NCBI GenBank assembly: GCA_964023275.1
Contig: OZ029923.1
Location: forward strand, 10,058,238 to 10,122,237
DNA from: Norana najaformis
Lineage: Eukaryota; Annelida; Clitellata; Crassiclitellata; Hormogastridae
Reading direction: 5' to 3'
Length of the DNA: 64,000 bases
Each line of letters starts with the position of its first letter. The first letter of the stretch is position 1. Below are positions 1 to 11,845 of the stretch, in pieces. Position numbers and translations under genes: made by a program. The notes under the pieces are model-generated. The model worked only from the letters and a program-made list of their open reading frames with translations. It did no database searches and was not told the DNA's origin.

Positions 1-154
1 ATCAGTCCTCAAGTGTGATTGGTGCACTTGTCTTTTGTCTGTTGGGTGATTTACGACAACACCCTCCTCTCCAACACTTCATACTCTTCCTTTTCCGCGC
101 CTCTTCTTCCACCATTCCACCCTTGCTCTTTTATTCCCTCTTCCCTTACGCCCT

Positions 155-346
155 GTCTCCCTCCATCCATCCATCCATCCATGGTATGGCTTCGTGACGT
201 CCACATGAAATTGTTGATGAACGGCGCCAAAGAGCCTGCTTTTACATTATTGGATTTGTCAGCCGTCCGTTCATCCATCCATCCATCCATCCATCCATCC
301 ATCCATTCTATGTGTGTGTGTCTGTGTGTGTGTCTCTTTCTCTGCC

Positions 347-383
<37 letters not shown>

Positions 384-540
384 ATCCATTTGGTTGCCCG
401 TATGCCTGCCCGCCTTACTGACTGTCTGTTTATCTATTAATATATGGCTGACTGGCGGTTTCTGCTTCTGTGTTTGTGTCTCAGTCAGTCTCTCTCTCAC
501 TGTCTCTCTGTCTCCGTCTCTCCGCCTGTCCAATTAAAAT
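155..540. repeat. Microsatellite cluster (ATCC)n, (TG)n, (CTGT)n
   Basis: ATCC repeats lie near 161-181 and 266-306, followed by TG/TGTC-rich sequence and a pure CTGT run near 345-372, then CT-rich sequence. Open frames across it on both strands encode only simple-sequence peptides, so no gene is called. Bases 541-810 hold no recognisable gene. Confidence 0.9.
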
Positions 541-814
541 GCGGAAGTGCCAGCTGTTGACGTCACGTGCCGGATTTCGCTGTGATAGATCAGTGTTTCT
601 CCGGAACTCAGTGGACAGAGTCCAGTACGGAACTGACCAGCCTGCGTTGGTCAGAGCAAACGATCGCCATCGACCACTGGACTCTCCTCCCTCTCCCTTC
701 CAAGCCAACAACAACAACAACAACCTCCTACAAAATTTACTCGCTGGATAATTTGTTGCCAAAGGTTGAGTAGCCGGAAATCGTCTGTCTTTTCTAGGAA
801 ACAAAGCACGCCGG

Positions 815-1600
815 TGTATGGTATGGTAGGGCAGGGTATGGTAGGATAAGATAGGGTTTGGTATGGTAGGATAGGGCAGGGTATGGTAAGATAGGGTATG
901 GTATGGTAGGGCAGGGCAGGGTAGGGTAGGGTAGGGTAAGATATGGTATGGTAGGGCAGGGTATGGTAGGGTAGGGTAAGATAGGGTTTGGTATGGTAGG
1001 GCAGGGTAGGGTAAAATAGGCTATGGTATGATAGGGCAGGGTAGAGTAGGGTAAGATAGGGTATGGTAGGGCAGGGTATGGTAGGATAAGATAAGGTTTG
1101 GTATGGCAGGACAGGGCAGGGTATGGTAAGATAGGGTATGGTATAGTAGGGCAGGATAGGGTAGGGTAGGGTAAGATGGTATGGTAGGGCAGGGTATGGT
1201 AGGGTAAGATAGGGTTTGGTATGGTAGGGCAGGGTAGGGTAAAATAGGCTATGGTATGATAGGGCAGGGTAGAGTAGGGTATGATAGGGTATGGTATGGC
1301 AGGGTATGGTAAGATAGCTTATGGTAGGGCAGGGCAGGGTAGGGTAGGGTAAGACAGGGTATGGTGTGGTAGGGCAGGGTATGGCAGGGTAAGATAGGGT
1401 ATGGTATGGTATGGTAGAGCAGGGCACGGTAAGGTAGAGTAAGACAGGGTATGATAGGGCAGGGTATAGTAGGGTAAGATACGCTATGATATGGTAGGAT
1501 AGAGTATATTAGAGTAGAGTACGATAGAGTAAGGTAGGTATGCTAAGTTTGCGTAGGGTATGGTATGGTAGGGTCAAATGGAATATGGTAAGGTAAAGCA
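815..1600. repeat. G-strand-biased GGTA/GGGCA minisatellite with higher-order repeats
   Basis: About 785 bp are built from 5-mers such as GGTAT, GGTAG, GGGCA and AAGAT. Larger blocks recur: TAAAATAGG at 1012 recurs at 1240 (228 bp), and the GGGTTTGG-type block at 854 recurs at 1094 (240 bp). The array decays towards 1600. A 258-codon minus frame through it is Tyr/Pro/Leu/Ser simple sequence and is not considered a gene. Confidence 0.9.
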
Positions 1601-1754
1601 GTGTTTCGGATCAACCTTCCCTCAGTTTCCACTGCACATAATTTGTTTTTGGAAGGTTGTCTGGACCTTCTGTTACTACCGTCGCTGTTTCAGCCTTTCG
1701 TCGTTTCTTTAAGGACGAATTAACTGCAGGGCATGTCTTGGCTCGCCGAACATC

Positions 1755-1770
1755 CGACTGTCTCATTTCC

Positions 1771-1839
<69 letters not shown>

Positions 1840-2130
1840 GCGTCTCTCTCTGCTTCTCTTCTGTCTCACCCTCAGTCTATATATCTCTGTTTCTGTTTTT
1901 CTTTCTCCGTATCTGTCTCTCTGCTTCTCTTTCTCGCTCGCTGTTTTTTCTGTATCTCTCTTTGTATCTATCTGTCTGTCTCTCTGTCGCTCTCTGTATC
2001 TCTCTGTCTCCTTCTGTTTGTGATTCCTCGTTATCTTCCCGCTAAATTGCCTCTGTCTGTCTGTCTATCTGTCTGCCTGTTGTCTGTCTGTATGTATGTC
2101 TGTCTGTCTGTCTGTCAAGCGACAAACTGG
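1755..2130. repeat. (CTGT)n microsatellite and CT-rich flank
   Basis: An essentially pure CTGT tract occupies about 1771-1842, followed by degenerate CTCT/CTGT sequence with a second CTGT patch near 2053-2117. No gene is visible. Confidence 0.9.
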
Positions 2131-2284
2131 CGCCCACCCTCGATCCATTCGTTATTGACCAACGTTCTCCTGCTTACCCCATATTCTGTTTTCGCAGAGG
2201 ACGTGTAAACTCCGCACTAGGTGGAGCAAGGAATATGATGGTGGAGACAGAAACACTGGCTTAAGCTCGTGATTATATCGATTT

Positions 2285-2490
2285 CCATTATTATTATTAT
2301 TATCAGTTCTGCATTTATTAGGCGCCACTATTTAATGACTTGGCATCAATCGATGGCGCCAAGCATTTGTGATTGAAGGACTTGCTAAAGGTGTCTACAA
2401 AGTAACCGTCTCAGGGGAGTTTCGAACCCGTACTCTCTCCGCTTTACAAGCCGAGCACTCTCTCCAATAGGCTACCCTGCCCCATATGTT
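2285..2490 (-). mobile_element. SINE, family A (tRNA-headed, AAT tail)
   Basis: On the minus strand a tRNA-like head reads from about 2487. It has an A-box-like TAGCCTATTGG and a B-box-like GGTTCGAAAC, then a body containing a GATGGCGCC-type motif, and ends in an (AAT)n tail at about 2288-2306. Relatives in the window lie at 12681-12872, 32815-32955 and 39540-39720. Recurrence plus internal pol III boxes supports a SINE; the family name is unknown. Confidence 0.75.
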
Positions 2491-3938
2491 TGGTTTACAG
2501 GAAAGGAGGTGCCAGAATGATGTCTTAAAACTGAAATTGACATGGTAAATGACACCTGAACTCTGAGTAATGACACTGAAACGGAAATGAAACAGTAGTG
2601 AAACTGAATCTGAAATCAAAATCAAACTAACGTTAATCTGAAGCTTAAATAAACTTTACAGATCATCAACAGTTAAAAAATAATAATTCAGACGTCAGAT
2701 TAATCATATCGATCTTCAATGCATGCAATGTATAATTATTTCATCATAAGCGGGACTTTGGGCCACAATTTTACTGCTTGTCTGAATCTTACCCCACTAC
2801 GTGCGATTTACCCGCCTGCGTGATAGAGCGTTGCTTTTATAGTCTCCTCCGTTCTTCCGCCGTCAGTCCCTTCCCCGTCTTCATATCAGGATCGTACGGC
2901 TCCACTAGACGGCCCTTGCAAGCGCTGTGGGTGGCTGCCTGCCTAGCCAGCCCTATGCCTAGCGATGCGCCTGCCTACTCGCCCACTCGCCCAGCCGCGC
3001 ATGGAGCCGGGTATTGTGCGAACACTTACCCTAACCGAGAGGTTACGTGCCTACCGCAGGCTGGGCGTTCGTCCTTCCTTCTTTCCGTCCATCCGTCTGC
3101 TGAATAGAAAACCTTCGGGGAAGGTTCTCTAGGAGGCGGGCCTTAGCTCTCTGTCGATCGGTCGCTTCATGGAGCGATGGCTGACGCCGCTGGAATTGAG
3201 CGAAGGATCGCGGATGACTCCCTGATGACCCTTCGTCGACGAAGCCACCTTTGATCTCGCAGAGCCGGGGTGAGTACGACCGTTTTGTGCCCGGATGTTA
3301 CCGTCTTGTCCGGGTGGTCCGGTTATGTCAGGATTTCTGTTTAGGAAACTCGGGGGTGAGTTCCAAAACGCTACCCACGAATAGTTTATGTGGTGTTGGG
3401 GCCGCAATTTGAATGGAGACCCTACAATCTGGGGTGAGTCCCAACACCCTGTTCGCGAATCATTTCAGTTCTTTTCCCGTCCTTTTTGTAGGTTTCTGTA
3501 GTGTTGAGGCCACCAAGTAGTGGATATAACTGAAACTCCCTTCTCAGTGTTAGGTTAGCCCCAGCCGAATTGCATGTGCCACTGTCTAAACATTTTGAGC
3601 GATTCTTGGTGTCATGACTGCTTATAGGACTTGCCAGTTTGAGCGGAATTTAGCCTGTTTTTGCGGGTAGAAGTTGAGGTAAAATACACCTACCCTATTG
3701 GTTTAAAAAATCTTAACCGACGTGTTTCTATGCTACTCTGGAACATTTCTAGATATTGGACATGGATATATGCTTGTGTTTCATAGATCAGAAACGGTAG
3801 ATCTAAACGTGCATAACTGTGTTCACGTCTTAACGTTTAGAAATTTTAGGAATGAACTGAGAGTAGAACTGTGCTTCAGTTATAATATTATCCTGCTCCA
3901 AGCGGCGTCTGCAATGCAGAAGTGTGAAAAGCTTTGAT
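2491..3938. other. Gene-free stretch with a small duplicated motif
   Basis: No exon with conserved protein content was seen on either strand. Two imperfect copies of a GGGGTGAGT-TCC-CAA-type unit, ending in CGAAT, occur at about 3350-3385 and 3429-3462. The rest looks like unique or decayed repeat DNA. Confidence 0.4.
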
Positions 3939-4012
3939 GGATGAATAGTAATCGTAATCTCGAGATTTCTACTGCGTCCAGCGAAAGCTAAGCCGTGGGA
4001 ACAAGCTTATTC
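3939..4012 (-). mobile_element. LINE 3' terminal fragment (family L)
   Basis: The sequence is the reverse complement of the tail shared with copies at 11885-12112, 52925-53180 and 60290-60695. The tail carries CGTTGGGCGCTGTAGAAA-type sequence followed by ATTACGATTACGA. Only the last ~70 bp are present. Confidence 0.7.
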
Positions 4013-4733
4013 ACAGGCGCGATAAACATTTCCTGCAGAGGCTACAAAAACATTCGCCGACGACTTTGCTGCTGATCTTTGCTCTGCGGTATATTGCACC
4101 GAATTCCCGTCTTCCATTGTTAGGGGTTATCGGAGGAATGCCAGTATTGCTGAATATGTTAAGTACGCTTCGAGGATTTTGGCAGAATTCCGGATTGGTC
4201 AAATCTGATTACGACGAAGATGGTTATTAATACGTATTAATCTTCACGGGATGTACTTTACTTGTGTGTCCACGCTTCTCACAGTCACTCGTCTTACTAT
4301 TCGCTAGGCTGGAGGTTCACCCGAAATGGGAAAATCTCTTTCTACCTGAATTATCCTGGAGTATTCCGTCTTCCATTCTGTGCAGCGTTGGGACAGTTAA
4401 AACAATACAGGATTACGAACAATAGACTACATCCCTCCAGTTTCAACCGGATTATCGTTGTTAAATTACACAGCGCACCGTCCGGTCTTAATTTACCTTC
4501 TGCAATGCGACTGAAGGTTTTTCCACGAGGCTATCAATCCGATACTCGACTGACTGAGTGGACCTATCATTTCGACTGAGTGCTTCGCGATTTCGATCGC
4601 AAGTTGTTTACCCGGTTCGTTATCTGTTTGCACGGATCGTCGACGATTGTCAAATAGCGTGGTGCGATAGCCACGACGCACGCAGATAATCACCACTCAG
4701 AGACCACCTGTTGAGAGATAGCTAGCCGCGGAG

Positions 4734-6901
4734 ATGTCCGACTCGGGCAAAATCACCGTTAACTACTTCTGCCTTGGCGCCTTCTTCATCTTCATCGGCA
4801 GCGTCCTGCTCTGCGCCCTCGGCTTCACCGTTGTTCTTCCCTTCGAAGTGACGCGCGGCTGGCCCGAGGTCACGTGCACGGTCATCAACTCTACCTATGA
4901 TCCGAACGTCTGCTCCTGCGACGAACAGCTGAACGTCTTCGACACGTGCGTCTCCAAGTATCCGTGCCTCCAGATTTACGTCGTTTACGTACCTGTAAGT
5001 CCCGGCAACGTTCGGCCGAGACCCAACAGGACCGCTGGGCACGTCCCGCCGGAGTCTACCAGACGGGGAGGCGCTGATAGGAGACGCCGCAGTCCAGGCT
5101 GGGTCGTAGAGGATGAGGTCGCGGACCCGGTGGTCGTTCCCCTGAATGGTTCCATGGTTCAGCTAAGGGACCTGACGACTGAGACGGGTACCGTGGACAT
5201 TCCTGAAAGATTGACCAACTTCACGAAGTTTCTTGTTGACCACCCAAACCGCGCAGACGACCACGACGTTCGGGCAGTGGCTTCGAACCTCGTCGAAGCG
5301 ATCGCGTCAGCCACCTCATATCCCGCTACGTCTACCTACAGGCAGACGGTCGCGAAGGTTTCTGCTGAGTCTGAGAAAGCTGATCACATCCACCATCGAC
5401 CGTTGCTTTCGTCCACGTTGCTTCCATTCAGTAACCTCCCCTCGAAGGACGATATCTATGAACTGAAGAAGGGCTCGAACAATGCTGATACCGTTCCAGA
5501 GGCGTCGCTGTCCCGAAACTGGACTGACTCCTTCCGGAAATCGGAGTACGGGGAGGACAGCAATGACCACGTTTCTCCGGTTGATATCGATCTTGCGAGG
5601 GAGGACGCGAACCGAGACACAAAGGCGCCTCCAGCGGTGTTCGCCACGCTCTATCGATCCTGGGACGACTCGTTTCATCGTCAGGTAGACCGATTGATAC
5701 TCGCTTCTCGACAAATTGATTAATGCCGAAGACAGGTACGAAAAATCCGGCAGATCGCGTGTCTGGAGTATTTGTAAACAAGACAGGTGCTCCTGTAATG
5801 TAATATATATATATATATATATATGTTATATATATATAATGTAATATATATATAATGTAATATATATATATATATATCCACGGGCCAGCGTGGACTTTCT
5901 GCTTCAATCATGCTGCACTGGAATATACACAACACGTAATAAACCAATAATTTCCTTATTTTATGGTCTACACAACAAAGTGGTCTGTTCATTTAGCGCG
6001 CTGAGTCTGCGACCGAACGAACCTGCTGAGTGGACTGCGGGTAACGACCCTAGGAAATCTGTTTGCGTACACGTGCCTCTGTCAACAAGCAGTAGAATTT
6101 GGTAATCTTGGAAGTAGGCCTACTCGGAAAGTCCTGTGATGCAATTGCCACGCATCGTGGCTTTTACTTTATTACTTTTACTTACTTCACGCAAGACTGT
6201 GCAGAACCAGTCTGATCTTATGTACAAACTTCTGTGACGTATTTTTATCACACATAGTTCGTTATCTGTACAAAATAAACAATAAAATAGCGTCGTGTAA
6301 GTAACTCGCAAAAGTGGTGCGAATAGAGCACGCGAGATGTCAATTGAGGGTCTCTTACAAGTGAAAATGTCCAAGAGGTAACCTCGCGAATTGCATGGGT
6401 AATCAATTACCGAATCCAAACTTATGGGGGGCTGAGTTGACCCACATGGCCAGGTGTTCCGTGGACTGTCATACACCCCAGATCTAACCAGATATGGCGT
6501 CGCTTAACTTTACTGTGCTTTCCAGCGTGCAGTCCACAACACCTAGTCGTTTTGAAGTAGGTACGCCTTTGAACACTGTCTTACATGCATGCATATATGC
6601 ATACATACATACTTCGGCCTATGTACATACATACATACATAAATAGGCCTATATACATACAGTGGGACGCGGTGGTGTAGTGGTATATTCGATGCCTCGT
6701 AACCGGAGGGTCGCGGGTTCGAATCTACCTCACGCCACTGGGTAGCGACCTTGGACAAGTTGCTCACCCACAGTTGTCTGTGAGGAAGGCAACGGGAAAC
6801 CACCTCACTCATCTCATCCCCGGGTGGCATAAAGCCAATGGACCTGCCTTCTGGTAGAAAACTCATCATCATACATACATACATAAATAGGCCTATATAC
6901 A

Positions 6902-6932
<31 letters not shown>

Positions 6933-7418
6933 GCCTACATACATACATAGGCCTATATACATACACATACATGCATACATACATAGGCCTACATACATAC
7001 ATAGGCCTATATACATACACATACATGCATACATACATAGGTCTACATACATATATACATACATCCCCATGCATACTTAAGCACATAAACATACGTTCAT
7101 GGTTTGCAAGTGACTCGTCGTCTGTCGTTGCAGTGTACCTTGACGGAATGCGGCGACGAGACGTGGAACGTGAAGGAGGCGCGCCGGTTCAAGTTCGACT
7201 GGGGTCGCCTCAGTCAGTCGTTCACCTGCTTCTACAACCCCCTTCGGCCGGACATGGTCATCATCGAACGTACGTCCACGGTAGCCGCGGTTCACGCGGT
7301 CCTCTGGCCGGGCCTGTGCCTGATCGGGGGCATCACCCTCTGGCTCGGGCTCTGTCTTGGCTGCTGGTCGCTGGGGTCGGAGTCCTCCTGCAAAGACGAT
7401 TACGGACCGATCTACTAG
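4734..7418 (+). CDS. BK-channel beta subunit / TipE-like two-TM channel auxiliary protein
   Basis: Predicted auxiliary subunit of a potassium or sodium channel at the plasma membrane. Exon 1 starts at ATG 4734 and encodes a short cytosolic N-terminus, TM1 (about residues 11-35) and a cysteine-rich ectodomain start (CTVINSTYDPNVCSC, PCLQIYVVY). The last exon, 7134-7418, begins after a TTGCAG acceptor with CTLTEC and carries QSFTCFYNPLRPD and a second hydrophobic helix ending near LGLCLGCW. This matches the two-TM, Cys-rich-loop plan of KCNMB and insect TipE families. Two phase-0 donors fit. CCT|GTAAGT at 4994 gives 181 aa, the usual KCNMB size. CAG|GTAGAC at 5684 gives 411 aa with a large loop insert, closer to TipE size. 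Both join the last exon in frame. The loop core has eight cysteines in either form. The specific ligand channel cannot be told. Confidence 0.8.
4995..5723 (+). other. In-frame coding extension of channel-subunit exon 1
   Basis: After the first donor the frame stays open for 242 more codons, to TAA at 5721-5723. That is far longer than expected by chance in an intron. The encoded stretch has no cysteine but has N-glycosylation sequons (NRT, NGS, NFT, NWT), and is polar and probably disordered, as expected for an extracellular loop insert. A phase-0 donor lies at 5685, shortly before the stop. It is either a facultative exon part or retained-intron coding sequence; without transcripts the choice is open. 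Confidence 0.6.
5802..5877. repeat. (AT)n microsatellite
   Basis: Interrupted AT dinucleotide tract in the intron of the channel-subunit gene. Confidence 0.9.
6585..7075. repeat. (TACA)n microsatellites flanking a SINE
   Basis: ATACATAC-type repeats interspersed with AGGCCTAT occupy about 6587-6660 and 6868-7075. They flank the family B SINE on both sides, consistent with insertion into, or tail expansion from, this microsatellite. Confidence 0.85.
6662..6880 (+). mobile_element. SINE, family B (tRNA-headed)
   Basis: It begins GTGGGACGCGGTGGTGTAG, has an A-box-like TGGTGTAGTGGT and a B box GGGTTCGAATC, then a non-tRNA body (GGCAACGGGAAACCACCTC) and a TCATCATCATACATAC tail. A second head-only copy is at 29117-29210. 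The tRNA-like part lacks the surrounding context of a real tRNA gene and recurs, so it is called a SINE. Confidence 0.8.
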
Positions 7419-8410
7419 GGGTGTGAAAATGGGTAAGAGTTGGGATCACGGACAGGGTCAGATGCGATGGTAGACACTCGATTGATCAGCTGAGGGCTGA
7501 TGGGTGATGCACGTGGGTACGGGTTAGGATTAGTGTCATGCCCTTAAGACAATGGTAGAAAGTGGACCGAGGGGTATGCTAAGGATTAGAGCTAATACCA
7601 CGGGAAGGCTCAAGTGTGTTGGTAGGAAGGAACAGGGAAAACTGCCAATTCTTGATCAATTCAAGGTGTTCCGGAACAAGACTGCAAGTCCAAGAAATGT
7701 ATTTGAGTCTCCAGGTTGTATCCACACCTGACAGTCACGTTTACTGGCCCCCTTGGGCCCAGTTGGCCACCACTTGCCACCTCACGGTCCGTCATGAGCT
7801 GAATATACCTGGCTATTTTGGAATCTGTAGGAGTGCCACTGTGGTGGACCACTGTCAATATAAACGTGTTTGTTTATAGATCGAATGACGTGCAACTTAA
7901 GATGAAAATGTTTGCAGGACTGTATCGAAGAGGAATGGATACGGATTTGCAGTATGATATAATTCCCTGTATTTTAGTTATGTTGTCAACCAACTATTCT
8001 ATATAAGCTCGGCTTTCAGCGCTTCCAAGTAGGCGCCTTGAACACGAACGTTTACGTTGCACGCAGGTGCGTCTTTTATATAATTTACTCATGTAAAAAA
8101 CTAAAACAAACGTGTAATATATGAGAAATGAATACATAAACTGTTTTAACTCGATCCTTCTTGCTTACCCAGTGTAGCTTGACTTCTTGTTTCTCTGACT
8201 TATCGGTTTTCGACCAGGATTCTCTTACGGGTTATGATTTTGACTACGAATTCACTCGAAGCGACCGTCGATTGATGCTTTATGCATTATGATAACGGCG
8301 CTATAGAAGTCGTTAGATCAGATTTTAGTGGATAGGTCCTTGAAGGCGCTGCATAAATGACCAGATACACACATGCAAAAATCCCTTCAAAGTTCAAACT
8401 TCCCTACCAG
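7419..8410. other. Intergenic, no gene recognised
   Basis: This is the 3' flank of the channel-subunit gene. A short piece at about 8275-8320 (GCATTATGATAACGGCGCTATA) matches the headless family A tail seen elsewhere. Nothing else was identified. Confidence 0.4.
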
Positions 8411-8412
8411 TC

Positions 8413-8645
8413 AATATTCCTAGATATTGCCTGTAATCCGAGCTTATCAATGTCCCTGGAGTTCTGCCCGCTCTCGTCTCATCCCCACTTATTATCAATA
8501 TCCCTGGAGTTTTGTCCTCTCTTGGCTTATCCCCACTTATCAATATCCCTGGAGTTTTGTCCTCTCTTGGCTTATCCCCACTTATCAATACCCAGAAGTT
8601 TTTCCTTTTTGCCTTATCGTCTGAGCTTATCAGTATCCCTGGGGA
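8413..8645. repeat. 45-48 bp minisatellite
   Basis: The block with core TATCAATATCCCTGGAGTT repeats four to five times, with TCCCTGG at 8453, 8501 and 8546 (48 and 45 bp apart). It reads as short repetitive peptides on both strands and is not considered coding. Confidence 0.85.
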
Positions 8646-8814
8646 CAGGCTTCATAGGGGTTTTTACAGAGACGTTTCAAGAACTGTTACCTCTATCGCT
8701 GCAATAAAGGCAAAGGTATCACAGTTTTCAAAAATCATCAGAAGTTCTTTCATTTTACCGTTTTGGGCCTTGACTGTGATGTAACGAGGCCACTTTCTAG
8801 AGCTGGATTTAATC

Positions 8815-9978
8815 TAAGATCCATGTGACATTGCCACTGGATTGAATCTGTGATCCGTGTGACATTGCCACTGGAATGAATCTGTGATCCGTGTGACATT
8901 GCCACTGGAATGAATCTGTGATCCGTGTGACATTGCCACTGGATTGAATCTGTGATCCGTGTGACATTGCCACTGGATTGAATCTGTGATCCGTGTGACA
9001 TTGCCACTGGATTGAATCTAGGATAGTATCCATGTGACTTTGCCACTGGAATGAATCTGTGATCCGTGTGACATTGCCACTGGATTGAATCTGTGATCCG
9101 TGTGACATTGCCACTGGAATGAATCTGTGATCCGTGTGACATTGCCACTGGATTGAATCTGTGATCCGTGTGACATTGCCACTGGATTGAATCTGTGATC
9201 CGTGTGACATTGCCACTGGATTGAATCTAGGATAGTATCCATGTGACTTTGCCACTGGAATGAATCTGTGATCCGTGTGACATTGCCACTGGATTGAATC
9301 TGTGATCCGTGTGACATTGCCACTGGATTGAATCTGTGATCCGTGTGACATTGCCACTGGAATGAATCTGTGATCCGTGTGACATTGCCACTGGATTGAA
9401 TCTGTGATCCGTGTGACATTGCCACTGGATTGAATCTGTGATCCGTGTGACATTGCCACTGGATTGAATCTAGGATAGTATCCATGTGACTTTGCCACTG
9501 GAATGAATCTGTGATCCGTGTGACATTGCCACTGGATTGAATCTGTGATCCGTGTGACATTGCCACTGGATTGAATCTGTGATCCGTGTGACATTGCCAC
9601 TGGATTGAATCTAGGATAGTATCCATGTGACTTTGCCACTGGATTGAATCTGTGATCCGTGTGACATTGCCACTGGATTGAATCTGTGATCCGTGTGACT
9701 TTGCCACTGGATTGAATCTGTGATCCGTGTGACATTACCACTGGATTGAATCTAGGATAGTATCCATGTGACATTGCCACTGGAATGAATCTGTGATCCG
9801 TGTGACTTTGCCACTGGATTGAATCTGTGATCCGTGTGACATTGCCACTGGAATGAATCCGTGATCCGTGTGACATTGCCACTGGATTGAATCTGTGATC
9901 CGTGTGACATTGCCACTGGAATGAATCTGTGATCCGTGTGACATTGCCACTGGAATGAATCCGTGATCCGTGTGAGAT
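8815..9978. repeat. 34-bp satellite array with 39-bp spacer variants
   Basis: Over 30 head-to-tail copies of a 34-bp unit (core ATCCGTGTGACATTGCCACT) are present, with little divergence. A 39-bp variant containing TAGGATAGTATCC appears at 9021, 9230, 9473, 9614 and 9755. The spacings are 209, 243, 141 and 141 bp, exactly 39 plus 5, 6, 3 and 3 units of 34. The unit length is not a multiple of three and lacks minus-strand stops, so a 391-codon frame runs through it; this is an artefact of the repeat. Confidence 0.95.
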
Positions 9979-10858
<880 letters not shown>

Positions 10859-11125
10859 GGTAAGATCTGTTACCTTCATATATACATATATGCTGTTGTA
10901 GATATAAATCGGTATATAAATAGACAAATACATATATACATATATAGACATGGACATACATGTATTTATACATATATATATATGCATAGGCCTATGTCTG
11001 CTTATATGTATCAGTGTGTGTGTATGTATGTATGCATGCAATTATGTATGAACGAGCATGGGCCTTGGATCATTCGCGCAATCTGATCAGAAGATGCGGA
11101 GCCAGAAGTCAGGCGAATTCTGCAT

Positions 11126-11127
<2 letters not shown>

Positions 11128-11161
<34 letters not shown>

Positions 11162-11219
11162 TGCTGCTGCTCCTGCTGCTGCTCCTGCTGCTGCTCCTGC
11201 TGCTGCTCCTGCTCCTTTG
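11128..11219. repeat. (CTG)n trinucleotide tract with CTC interruptions
   Basis: A pure CTG run is followed by CTGCTGCTC-type units. On the minus strand it would encode Gln/Glu-rich peptide, but no flanking conserved coding sequence or splice context was found, so no gene is called. Confidence 0.9.
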
Positions 11220-11231
11220 ACCACTTTTGCC

Positions 11232-11420
11232 TAGGGAGGAAGGGAGGGAGGGAGAAAGGGCAGAGTTCACATGTGGATGAATAGACGGACGGACGGACGG
11301 ACGGAAGAATGAATGGATGGATGGATGGAAGGATGGATGGAAGGACTGGTGGAAGGATGGATGGATGCATGGAAGGATGGATGGACTGATGAATGGATGG
11401 AAAGATGGATGGATGGACCG
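11232..11420. repeat. (GGAT)n / (GGAC)n microsatellite
   Basis: Degenerate ATGG/GGAT/GGAC tetranucleotide repeat adjoining the CTG tract. The following 11420-11845 has no recognisable gene. Confidence 0.85.
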
Positions 11421-11845
11421 ATGGAGAGATAGAGGAACAGAAGGATGAATGAATGGACGAACGAGTGGGACTATTTAATCCTGTGAACAGACACAAGCAG
11501 ACAGAGGGACAGAAACAATAGCACCCAGAGCGACAAAGACGGAGAGAACGACGCAGACCTTTTTCCTCTGTATTTTCAAGTCAAATCCCAGCAGATGCAC
11601 CGGCGAATATTTATTACCGTTTATCGAAAGTCGACGACGCATCGCGACATCTGGCGTCCGGAGGAGAGAAAGATAAACAAGTTCGACGAGAAATGAAGAT
11701 GGTGCCCGACTTAACTGAATGGCACTTCAAGCGAGTCTGTCTTCGTTCCATGACAGGCACCTGACACGCGCGGCTCATTTCATCGCCTCCCTACGCCTAG
11801 GCGTCGATGACTGGGAGTCAGCAGATCATGTTCCCCAAAAATTGG

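Noticed and set aside
651-1427. 258-codon minus-strand open frame
   Set aside because: It is a translation of the GGTA pentamer array (Tyr-Pro-Leu-Ser repeats), with no family similarity or splice context.
4722-5042. Minus-strand 106-codon frame opposite the channel-subunit exon
   Set aside because: It is a shadow of the real plus-strand exon, without independent similarity.
6662-6735. tRNA gene
   Set aside because: A and B boxes are present, but the sequence continues into a SINE body and a second copy exists at 29117. The cloverleaf is not convincing.
8815-9978. CRISPR-like array
   Set aside because: Repeats are directly contiguous with no unique spacers, and the host is an animal genome.
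11011-11496. Poly-Gln minus-strand frame across the CTG tract
   Set aside because: The flanks are GGAT microsatellite and simple sequence, with no conserved coding content.
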